Shown in pieces: positions 1-11,033 of a stretch of DNA of 64,000 nt. Source of the stretch: Bromus sterilis (Eukaryota; Streptophyta; Magnoliopsida; Poales; Poaceae); NCBI GenBank assembly GCA_950022295.1, contig OX465600.1, forward strand, positions 203,761,782-203,825,781. Direction: 5' to 3'. Both the position numbers and the translations under genes were made by a program. The notes below the pieces were generated by a model that searched no databases, was not told the origin of the DNA, and saw nothing but the letters and a program-made list of their open reading frames with translations. The first letter of the stretch is position 1. The number at the start of each line of letters is the position of its first letter.

Positions 1-1978
1 TACCTCAATGAACTACTGGTTGTAATAGCATAGCATAACCTATCATGCAATCTAAAGAAGAAGAACTAATGCATTGAAAACATAGGTAATAGGGGATATG
101 ATCAAAGATATGACTTGCCTTGAATCTTGATGAAGTTATTCGCGCTCATAATTCCGACAATTCTACTCGTCACACTCCGAGCAATCTATTGTAACCAAGC
201 ACACAAGGTTGCACACAATCAATACACAAACAAAGGCAAAACAAGGGTCTTGAACTCCAAAAGAAAAACCAAATAAAAGTTTTTGCAAAACAGATCATGA
301 TTGAGTTCAAAAGTGGGTTGCAAAGTTTCTAGAATATAAGTTTTAGCTAGGGTTTTAGTTTGCAAAAAGAATCAATCAAATCCGAGTTCTAAAATAAGAG
401 ATACGATCAAAAGAAACTTGGTTTTGAATCTTATCAGATTTGAAAATTTTCAAAAATTAAAAATAAATTTTAGGGTTGTACTGTGTAGAGGATTCCGAAA
501 GAAAACCGTGGGCTTTGGAATAACGCAAAACGGATCTACAAGTAAAAAGATATTACTAGAACGGTTTTTCATAGGATTTAGGGAAAAAAATTCAAACGGA
601 AAAATAATTTTCTCAAAACTTGGATCTATAGTACACAATATTTAGAGGGTTTTAAAAACAACGATTTTGCCACTGGTTTCATCTAAAACTGAGCAACGGA
701 TAAAAAATTTACAGCGTTACTACTAACCGCAGCGTGTAGATTTGACGCGACGAAGACGACGATTCCGGCGATCTTCGACGTCAACGGGGACGTCTAGAAT
801 GTAGGCCTTGATTACGAGATCACAACGGTGGTGGTGATGATCTCCAATGTCCTCCGTACGGGGATGGCGACGCGATGAACCAAGCGCGCTCCGATGAACT
901 CCCACGGTGCGCGTACAATGTGGGGATCAATCTTGCGCAAGAAAATAGAGAGGGAAAAGATGTCCATTAGATGCACAACGAAGAAAGAAGTCAGTATGCA
1001 AAATTCGGTGTCAAGGGGAGACTCACCGGCGACAGGATCTACCGGCAAAGTCAAAAAATTTCGTCGAGATCTACCTCGGAATTAGCTCGATTTGTTGTGG
1101 TTTGGGGCGAAATTTTGTGAGGAATCGGAGGAGAGGGACGTGAGGTATTTATGGGACAAGTTTGCTTGGGAAAAGGGCAACCGAAGATGGAGTTTTGCAC
1201 GGACACGGCCGTCGCCGTGCAGGTACGAGTCCGGCCTGGACTCTGTTTTCTTGTTTTTTCGCGAATTTTTTTAATGAAAACTTTTTGTTTTAATAAAAAA
1301 ATTTCTTCAAAGAAATGAATATAGAGATATTTTTAAAATAATAAAATAACTCCAAAAAATAACGCAATATTTTAAAAATAATAATAAAATAAAATATATT
1401 TATTTGTTTACTTTATTTTTGACACAACTTCAGAGAGTTTTGTAAAAAAATTTACAACTCCAAAAATTCCCAAATAAATTTCTAAAATCTTAGAATCATT
1501 TAAATAGAATATTTAATAACTTTTTATCCGAAATAAAAGGATTCAAATTTTTTTTTAATAAATCCAAATAAAACCAAAATAAGGTTTTAAATCATTTTCA
1601 AATAAAATTAAAGAAGTCATGTTATCTTACCTCCTTTAAGTATTTTTTATTTTAAATATAAAATTATTAAAAATAAGATCCAATAAAATACAACTTCTAT
1701 TGAAAACATTTTTCCAACTTTTATTTTATTTATTGAAGGAGTCATATTACCTTCTCTCTATTTTATTTGTTGTATTTATTTTTAAATAATAAATGTAAAA
1801 AAAAATGAATATTAGGGAAAGTCCTTTTATTCCCTCCCATTTTTAATATTCATTTAAACTCCTAAAGTTTCAGATCCTAGTCTATCTCACTCAGATCAAA
1901 TTCACACAAATCAAACAAGAGAATCATAATTATCTAATTATTATAACATTCTAAAATTTAGAATTTTGGGATGTTACA
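1..1978 (-). mobile_element. Family A LTR copy 1 (partial, cut by window start)
   Basis: This is the inner part of a long LTR of a Gypsy-type element read on the minus strand, where the LTR begins TGTAACATCCC. Window base 1 corresponds to base 6057 of the second copy, so about 1.08 kb of this LTR lies left of the window. It matches 6057-8034 with only a handful of visible substitutions. A minus-strand TATA-like CCATAAATAC at about 1143-1153, in all three copies, is a possible promoter. The small ORFs here are repeated LTR sequence and show no protein family. Confidence 0.85.
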
Positions 1979-1981
1979 AAT

Positions 1982-1992
1982 CTACCACCCTT
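1982..1992 (-). promoter_or_regulatory. Polypurine tract, family A copy 1
   Basis: On the minus strand AAGGGTGGTAG stands four bases before the LTR start TGTAACATCCC. This is the expected place for the plus-strand primer of an LTR retrotransposon. The same tract recurs at about 8038-8048. Confidence 0.6.
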
Positions 1993-3629
1993 AGAATGAA
2001 TCTCGTCCTCGAGGTTCGAAGAGGCTAGAAAGGAAAAGGTTAGGTTTGGGGTCTTCCGTCTCCGAAATCCACTGATCCTCTGAAGTTCTAGGGTGGTACC
2101 ACCCTTAAAAGGAAATTCCCAGGTCTTCATGAATCTTGCACTTTCGATGAATTCCTTTTTACATATACCCCTTCTCCTTTGAGGTGTTGAATCCTATATC
2201 AATATAATCGGTCCTCCATATAATGTACCTTCATGAATGACAGGTCGAATGCCAATACTAACAAATATCGGTACTCTCATGGTGGTCAACAAGAGGGTTC
2301 CCTGCAGAAAATTGGTCTTGGCTAATTGTCACAGTATTACTTATGACTCGCGAGAGTTGCAATGTACAGGGGTCAGAACATCGTACCATTCTAAAGTTTA
2401 GGCTTAGCGTCGTCGTCTTTCTCTATTATAGGTAAGTCACTCTAGATTTACCATCCCACATAACAAAGCAAATAATAAGAGTAATCGTTATGGTGGCCAA
2501 TCCATTCCGCGCCCAAATCATTATCTTGTATATGGTTTAGCGAATCTCGCATTCTAACACTCGGGCATCCTCACAAGCACTCCAAAATTACCTTCTCCAC
2601 GAACTGAGTTCAGGTAAATCCATGGTTTCTGCATGCCAAACAAAACAGCTATCGTTTCTTCAGAACTCTCGGGTTTTACGTAAAGTCCTATGAAATTGTC
2701 GGTTGATAGAGCCGTAGCTTCCTCCATGGTTCTTCTTTACACAAGAATGTGCTTGCTTATTATCAAATCCTGGAGCTTGTGGGTCATGAGCCCTCCTCCT
2801 TTATTGCAAATCTTAAATCCTCCTTTGGTTGCAAATATTCTCCATCTCAAACATAAGTCTTGTTTCTCATTCTTAAAACCCAACTACACTTCTTCCTTAA
2901 TATCTTAATGCAGACTATCATATCTCCAAACGGACTCACGATTTACTTGTCAAAACTCCATTATGAGGTCTGATGTAGTTAACACTTCGATCATTCTTCG
3001 GATAGTAATACTACCACCCTTAAAATAAAAATCCAGGGTCTCTTCCTTATCTTTACATTAGCTTCCGAATCACTTCTCCTTGCTTGTAGTCTTACTACTC
3101 ATAAATATCCAATTCACACCTGTGGTTGTTTCCTGACAAAAGGCGCATACTAGCTCTATTGAATCTCAAATTGATCATTGCAATCTCATAGAATTACACA
3201 TCTCCATCCGACGTTTCTATTTTTTTACAAAAATCTTCCCTAGGCTACTTATTGAACGCTTCACATCTAATCTCTCAGCATAAGACTTCTATAAATTAGG
3301 ACATTCTCCCGGTAAACTGAAGTTCCTCCTTGCAGAAAAACAAATTACTCCTTTCCAGTCTCGGGGTCTCATTGTGAGTACTTAAGCTCCTGGAGGCTTT
3401 GTCTTCCTTTCGGGGCATTTGGTAGAGTAGTGCCTTGTTTCTCTGCACCTAAAACATATGACTTGACTTCGATCCTTCCTTGCAGAAATTGGGTTCTTAT
3501 GGGGATACACACTGCTTTCATCATCTCTATCCTTGGATTTATGGGGTGCATTCATATCCTCTATATTCTTGACGTCTTTAACATAAGCGATGTTCTCCGG
3601 TGTGTAAGGCTTCTTCCGTCACTCTTGAT

Positions 3630-4490
3630 TCATCCTCTTCTTCTTAGTCTGAGTTTTTCTTCGCGCGTAATGGTCATAGTCTTCACAAGGGCAACCAGGT
3701 GCATAACGTCCTTCCTTGTTACAATGCCAAGACGTGACACCTTGTGTTTCTTCCTTGAACTTTCTATGTTACTCCAATCTTCTATTTCTTGTTGGTCATA
3801 CTCCACTTCTATTATCAGGAATTTACCCAGATACTCGTCCCCCTTCTTTGTGCAGTTTTGTGAAATATGTCCTTCTTCTCCACTTGAATAGCATGACTTG
3901 ATGCAAACTGGGGTTGATGTTTCTTCAAGAGGGTCTTTAACATCTCCCTTCATCATGAGTACTTCTATGTGTTTACTAAGAGCTTCCTTCATTCCTTCCT
4001 TATGTTGTTGGATCACTTTCTGTACCATGGGGTATAAGTTACACTGGGCGGGGTAATGGGTAGTTCCTTCACACAAGAAACAGGTAACCTGCCTAGTGGG
4101 ACATTCTTCAGCTAGGTGACTTTCTTCACAATAAGGGCATTCTTCCTGATGTTCCTTGTGGGTGTGTCCTATTTCTCCATAGATCTTGCATGCGCATGGT
4201 TTCTTCAGATCGCTTATACTAGCCTTCCTTGTTCGGGTGACAAGATGAGATCTTAGTAGAGTCAGTTTGAATTCCTCCTAAGTGATTTCTTCTCGCCATC
4301 CATTGATAGATTGGTACATCCTCCACCAAGTAGCAGCACCTTTTGTAAAGTGCTGAAGAGCATATTGCACCATGTCGTTTATTCCAACACTGTTATCCTT
4401 CATGTGATCCTCGATGTTCTGAATCCATTGTTCGGTCTCCAACCGAGTCATCGCTCCGGAAAAGATGAGTTCATCTCCATACACCATCTA
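3630..4490 (-). pseudogene. Family A gag-like gene with in-frame stops, copy 1
   Basis: Reading the minus strand, one frame runs from about 4490 to 3630 and is broken by an in-frame TAG at 4278-4280. Another TAG (4488-4490) directly precedes the first ATG. The N-terminal piece (69 residues) has a retrotransposon gag core: FSGAMTRLE, an EQWIQNIEDHM helix, then GAATWW. After the stop the frame continues with a row of zinc knuckles: CPYCEESHLAEEC, CFLCEGTTHYPAQC and CYSSGEEGHISQNC. In the last one the second cysteine has become serine. Retrotransposon gag packages element RNA through such knuckles. No pol follows. The stops suggest a dead or trans-mobilised gag. The antisense 153-residue ORF at 3430-3891 is a shadow of it. 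Confidence 0.7.
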
Positions 4491-4957
4491 TGGGGTCCAA
4501 GGCTTTTGGTTCAGGGAAAAGGTTTGGAGGGGAGGGGAGAAAAACAGAAAAAGATAACACACAAATCACCGCATCTAGGTGAGCATATAACAGGGGTTTA
4601 GTCCTCTAAAGGTCATGGGTAGTCTTCGGATCTTCAGAGTCTTCAAAAAATCTTCGAGTCTTCAAAATATTTGATACTTCTAGTTGGTAACTTCCATTCT
4701 TCCAATGCACGGTATAATCCCCTTTACACTTAATTGATCATGAGTCCAATAACTTGTCCTTCTCGATGTAGCGTAAGATGATCCTTCCAAGTAGTCAAAG
4801 TTGCACGGGTATAGTCTAACTTGTTTGGGGTAAGAGGGAGTGTTTGATAAAACTCGGAAAAGATGTGGAGTAATGGATTTTTTTGTTTCAAAATAATATT
4901 TTTAGCAATAGAATGTCCTATGGCTTTCCATTTTCTAGGGTCACGACCTACAGTCAA

Positions 4958-4974
4958 CATGTTCTCTGATACCA
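4958..4974 (-). promoter_or_regulatory. Primer-binding site (initiator tRNA-Met type), family A copy 1
   Basis: The minus strand reads TGGTATCAGAG three bases after the LTR end. This is the usual complement of the initiator methionine tRNA 3' end in plant Gypsy elements. It fixes the minus orientation and the LTR boundary at 4978. Confidence 0.75.
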
Positions 4975-4977
4975 TCT

Positions 4978-7900
4978 TGAAACGACCCGGTCCCGAAGGG
5001 AACCAAGTCTACTGTGCTTCTGTGCTATCCCTGGATCGGTACGCTAGCACACACAGGTACTCGATGAAATACCATAGTATCACATGTCATAAATTAACGT
5101 AAATACATGGTATTTATTACCTTACAACCCTTGGGCTAGAATACTCAGCAGAACAGTCAATATATAAGTGGAGTCCCATCAACGCCAACGGAAAAGTTGA
5201 GTGTAGACTTCACGACCCTATATTGTATCACTTACTCGTCGTATTTAATCCTGCAACACCGAAGGTTACAGCCCGACAACGGGTCAGTACATTTGAATGT
5301 ACGGCAAATCATATCCCAGAAAGAAGTAAAATTTCCTACAATACATGCAATTTGGTTGGTGGAGCTTCTACATTTATTTTTTCAAAAAGCTAATTTTCCA
5401 TATATAATAATAATAACTAAGTTCTACAATAGCATACGATTGAGATGGGAACCCCCACTAAATCTATCCCAAAGTGATTAAACCAATCAGTTAATTAAAG
5501 ATGATGAGACAACTCAATATTACCACATCTAGTCGCTCAAATTGTCCATAACCGGGGACACGGCTAATCGATTAGTTTTACACTCTGCAGAGGTTTGTGC
5601 ACTTTTCCCCAGCAGACTCGATCGCCTCCTTTGTAGTTCGTCACACTGCATGGTGTATGACAACCGGAAGATCGAGACATGGTCTTTCAGAAGAGTTTCC
5701 CTTACTCCGGTAGCACCCATCCCACCTACTCACAACTACTTTCGTAGCGCTACCTATTAAGAGTCCCTACAACTGATCAACCAAGCCAGAGCCCATAGTA
5801 GCTTGTGGTTGCACACGTAAGCTTCTAGGTATGTCAATACAAACAGTCCCTTTGAGCCTGGGTAGCTTTCCGCAGTCATCACTGGCCACCCCCAGCATAC
5901 TCACAACCATCCCACCCAGGTATTTCATTAACTTTATCTTGGTCCTAATTACTACATTATCACTCATACCTCATAATGATTCACTTCCCAATCCACATCT
6001 ACTTAGCATAGCAATATCCTATTATACGATGGTGACAATGATATAAGGATCAGAGCTACCTCAATGAACTACTGGTTGTAATAGCATAGCATAACCTATC
6101 ATGCAATCTAAAGAAGAAGAACTAATGCATTGAAAACATAGGTAATAGGGGATATGATCAAAGATATGACTTGCCTTGAATCTTGATGAAGTTATTCGCG
6201 CTCATAATTCCGACAATTCTACTCGTCACACTCCGAGCAATCTATTGTAACCAAGCACACAAGGTTGCACACAATCAATACACAAACAAAGGCAAAACAA
6301 GGGTCTTGAACTCCAAAAGAAAAACCAAATAAAAGTTTTTGCAAAACAGATCATGATTGAGTTCAAAAGTGGGTTGCAAAGTTTCTAGAATATAAGTTTT
6401 AGCTAGGGTTTTAGTTTGCAAAAAGAATCAATCAAATCCGAGTTCTAAAATAAGAGATACGATCAAAAGAAACTTGGTTTTGAATCTTATCAGATTTGAA
6501 AATTTTCAAAAATTAAAAATAAATTTTAGGGTTGTACTGTGTAGAGGATTCCGAAAGAAAACCGTGGGCTTTGGAATAACGCAAAACGGATCTACAAGTA
6601 AAAAGATATTACTAGAACGGTTTTTCATAGGATTTAGGGAAAAAAATTCAAACGGAAAAATAATTTTCTCAAAACTTGGATCTATAGTACACAATATTTA
6701 GAGGGTTTTAAAAACAACGATTTTGCCACTGGTTTCATCTAAAACTGAGCAACGGATAAAAAATTTACAGCGTTACTACTAACCGCAGCGTGTAGATTTG
6801 ACGCGACGAAGACGACGATTCCGGCGATCTTCGACGTCAACGGGGACGTCTAGAATGTAGGCCTTGATTACGAGATCACAACGGTGGTGGTGATGATCTC
6901 CAATGTCCTCCGTACGGGGATGGCGACGCGATGAACCGAGCGCGCTCCGATGAACTCCCACGGTGCGCGTACAATGTGGGGATCAATCTTGCGCAAGAAA
7001 ATAGAGAGGGAAAAGATGTCCATTAGATGCACAACGAAGAAAGAAGTCAGTATGCAAAATTCGGTGTCAAGGGGAGACTCACCGGCGACAGGATCTACCG
7101 GCAAAGTCAAAAAATTTCGTCGAGATCTACCTCGGAATTAGCTCGATTTGTTGTGGTTTGGGGCGAAATTTTGTGAGGAATCGGAGGAGAGGGACGTGAG
7201 GTATTTATGGGACAAGTTTGCTTGGGAAAAGGGCAACCGAAGATGGAGTTTTGCACGGACACGGCCGTCGCCGTGCAGGTACGAGTCCGGCCTGGACTCT
7301 GTTTTCTTGTTTTTTCGCGAATTTTTTTAATGAAAACTTTTTGTTTTAATAAAAAAATTTCTTCAAAGAAATGAATATAGAGATATTTTTAAAATAATAA
7401 AATAACTCCAAAAAATAACGTAATATTTTAAAAATAATAATAAAATAAAATATATTTATTTATTTACTTTATTTTTGACACAACTTCAGAGAGTTTTGTA
7501 AAAAAATTTACAACTCCAAAAATTCCCAAATAAATTTCTAAAATCTTAGAATCATTTAAATAGAATATTTAATAACTTTTTATCCGAAATAAAAGGATTC
7601 AAATTTTTTTTTAATAAATCCAAATAAAACCAAAATAAGGTTTTAAATCATTTTCAAATAAAATTAAAGAAGTCATGTTATCTTACCTCCTTTAAGTATT
7701 TTTTATTTTAAATATAAAATTATTAAAAATAAGATCCAATAAAATACAACTTCTATTGAAAACATTTTTCCAACTTTTATTTTATTTATTGAAGGAGTCA
7801 TATTACCTTCTCTCTATTTTATTTGTTGTATTTATTTTTAAATAATAAATGTAAAAAAAAATGAATATTAGGGAAAGTCCTTTTATTCCCTCTCATTTTT

Positions 7901-8034
7901 AATATTCATTTAAACTCCTAAAGTTTCAGATCCTAGTCTATCTCACTCAGATCAAATTCACACAAATCAAACAAGAGAATCATAATTATCTAATTATTAT
8001 AACATTCTAAAATTTAGAATTTTAGGATGTTACA
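4978..8034 (-). mobile_element. Family A LTR copy 2 (middle, complete, chimeric)
   Basis: This complete 3057-bp LTR is shared by two internal regions. Plus-strand ends are TGAAACGACCCGG and GGATGTTACA. Its first 378 bases match copy 3 (11034-11411) without visible mismatch. From 5356 it differs from copy 3 by many substitutions and indels. Its right part (6057-8034) follows copy 1 almost base for base. This mosaic is what unequal crossing-over between the two LTRs of one element would leave. Confidence 0.85.
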
Positions 8035-11033
8035 AATCTACCACCCTTAGAATGAATCTCGTCCTCGAGGTTCGAAGAGGCTAGAAAGGAAAAGGTTAGG
8101 TTTGGGGTCTTCCGTCTCCGAAATCCACTGATCCTCTGAAGTTCTAGGGTGGTACCACCCTTAAAAGGAAATTCCCAGGTCTTCATGAATCTTGCACTTT
8201 CGATGAATTCCTTTTTACATATACCCCTTCTCCTTTGAGGTGTTGAATCCTATATCAATATAATCGGTCCTCCATATAATGTACCTTCATGAATGACAGG
8301 TCGAACGCCAATACTAACAAATATCGGTACTCTCATGGTGGTCAACAAGAGGGTTCCCTGCAGAAAATTGGTCTTGGCTAATTGTCACAGTATTACTTAT
8401 GACTCGCGAGAGTTGCAATGTACAGGGGTCAGAACATCGTACCATTCTAAAGTTTAGGCTTAGCGTCGTCGTCTTTCTCTATTATAGGTAAGTCACTCTA
8501 GATTTACCATCCCACATAACAAAGCAAATAATAAGAGTAATCGTTATGGTGGCCAATCCATTCCGCGCCCAAATCATTATCTTGTATATGGTTTAGCGAA
8601 TCTCGCATTCTAACACTCGGGCATCCTCACAAGCACTCCAAAATTACCTTCTCCACGAACTGAGTTCAGGTAAATCCATGGTTTCTGCATGCCAAACAAA
8701 ACAGCTATCGTTTCTTCAGAACTCTCAGGTTTTACGTAAAGTCCTATGAAATTGTCGGTTGATAGAGCCGTAGCTTCCTCCATGGTTCTTCTTTACACAA
8801 GAATGTGCTTGCTTATTATCAAATCCTGGAGCTTGTGGGTCATGAGCCCTCCTCCTTTATTGCAAATCTTAAATCCTCCTTTGGTTGCAAATATTCTCCA
8901 TCTCAAACATAAGTCTTGTTTCTCATTCTTAAAACCCAACTATACTTCTTCCTTAATATCTTAATGCAGACTATCATATCTCCAAACGGACTCACGATTT
9001 ACTTGTCAAAACTCCATTATGAGGTCTGATGTAGTTAACACTTCGATCATTCTTCGGATAGTAATACTACCACCCTTAAAATAAAAATCCAGGGTCTCTT
9101 CCTTATCTTTACATTAGCTTCCGAATCACTTCTCCTTGCTTGTAGTCTTACTACTCATAAATATCCAATTCACACCTGTGGTTGTTTCCTGACAAAAGGA
9201 GCATACTAGCTCTATTGAATCTCAAATTGATCATTGCAATCTCATAGAATTACACATCTCCATCCGACGTTTCTATTTTTTTACAAAAATCTTCCCTAGG
9301 CTACTTATTGAACGCTTCACATCTAATCTCTCAGCATAAGACTTCTATAAATTAGGACATTCTCCCGGTAAACTGAAGTTCCTCCTTGCAGAAAAACAAA
9401 TTACTCCTTTCCAGTCTCGGGGTCTCATTGTGAGTACTTAAGCTCCTGGAGGCTTTGTCTTCCTTTCGGGGCATTTGGTAGAGTAGTGCCTTGTTTCTCT
9501 GCACCTAAAACATATGACTTGACTTTGATCCTTCCTTGCAGAAATTGGGTTCTTATGGGGATACACACTGCTTTCATCATCTCTATCCTTGGATTTATGG
9601 GGTGCATTCATATCCTCTATATTCTTGACGTCTTTAACATAAGCGATGTTCTCCGGTGTGTAAGGCTTCTTCCGTCACTCTTGATTCATCCTCTTCTTCT
9701 TAGTCTGAGTTTTTCTTCGCGCGTAATGGTCATAGTCTTCACAAGGGCAACCAGGTGCATAACGTCCTTCCTTGTTACAATGCCAAGACGTGACACCTTG
9801 TGTTTCTTCCTTGAACTTTCTATGTTACTCCAATCTTCTATTTCTTGTTGGTCATACTCCACTTCTATTATCAGGAATTTACCCAGATACTCGTCCCCCT
9901 TCTTTGTGCAGTTTTGTGAAATATGTCCTTCTTCTCCACTTGAATAGCATGACTTGATGCAAACTGGGGTTGATGTTTCTTCAAGAGGGTCTTTAACATC
10001 TCCCTTCATCATGAGTACTTCTATGTGTTTACTAAGAGCTTCCTTCATTCCTTCCTTATGTTGTTGGATCACTTTCTGTACCATGGGGTATAAGTTACAC
10101 TGGGCGGGGTAATGGGTAGTTCCTTCACACAAGAAACAGGTAACCTGCCTAGTGGGACATTCTTCAGCTAGGTGACTTTCTTCACAATAAGGGCATTCTT
10201 CCTGATGTTCCTTGTGGGTGTGTCCTATTTCTCCATAGATCTTGCATGCGCATGGTTTCTTCAGATCGCTTATACTAGCCTTCCTTGTTCGGGTGACAAG
10301 ATGAGATCTTACTAGAGTAAGTTTGAATTCCTCCTAAGTGATTTCTTCTCGCCATCCATTGATAGATTGGTACATCCTCCACCAAGTAGCAGCACCTTTT
10401 GTAAAGTGCTGAAGAGCATATTGCACCATGTCGTTTATTCCAACACTGTTATCCTTCATGTGATCCTCGATGTTCTGAATCCATTGTTCGGTCTCCAACC
10501 GAGTCATCGCTCCGGAAAAGATGAGTTCATCTCCATACACCATCTATGGGGTCCAAGGCTTTTGGTTCAGGGAAAAGGTTTGGAGGGGAGGGGAGAAAAA
10601 CAGAAAAAGATAACACACAAATCACCGCATCTAGGTGAGCATATAACAGGGGTTTAGTCCTCTAAAGGTCATGGGTAGTCTTCGGATCTTCAGAGTCTTC
10701 AAAAAATCTTCGAATCTTCAAAATATTTGATACTTCTAGTTGGTAACTTCCATTCTTCCAATGCACGGTATAATCCCCTTTACACTTAATTGATCATGAG
10801 TCCAATAACTTGTCCTTCTCGATGTAGCGTAAGATGATCCTTCCAAGTAGTCAAAGTTGCACGGGTATAGTCTAACTTGTTTGGGGTAAGAGGGAGTGTT
10901 TGATAAAACTCGGAAAAGATGTGGAGTAATGGATTTTTTTGTTTCAAAATAATATTTTTAGCAATAGAATGTCCTATGGCTTTCCATTTTCTAGGGTCAC
11001 GACCTACAGTCAACATGTTCTCTGATACCATCT
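8035..11033 (-). mobile_element. Family A internal region, copy 2
   Basis: Second copy of the 3-kb non-autonomous internal domain, offset 6056 bp from the first. It has the same PPT (about 8038-8048), gag remains and PBS (11014-11030). Visible single-base differences from copy 1 are mostly C/T or G/A, as expected from decay of methylated cytosines after a recent duplication. Confidence 0.85.
9686..10546 (-). pseudogene. Family A gag-like gene with in-frame stops, copy 2
   Basis: Duplicate of the gag remains at 3630-4490, with the same in-frame TAG (10334-10336) and the same TAG just before the first ATG. Shared lesions show that gag was already broken before the 6-kb unit was duplicated. The gag core helix, GAATWW and zinc-knuckle motifs are the same as in copy 1. 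Confidence 0.7.

Larger units (their letters stand above)
1979..4977 (-). mobile_element. Family A internal region, copy 1
   Basis: This roughly 3-kb internal domain lies between two family-A LTRs and is read on the minus strand. It has a PBS beside the right LTR, a broken gag, and a purine-rich tract beside the left LTR. I see no protease, reverse transcriptase, RNase H or integrase motif, so the element is non-autonomous. Copy 2 (8035-11033) is almost identical, differing by about ten single-base changes that I could spot. Confidence 0.85.

Noticed and set aside
3430..3891. 153-codon plus-strand ORF, repeated at 9486-9947
   Set aside because: It is antisense to the zinc-knuckle part of the family-A gag, which has recognisable motifs; repetition is due to the 6-kb duplication.
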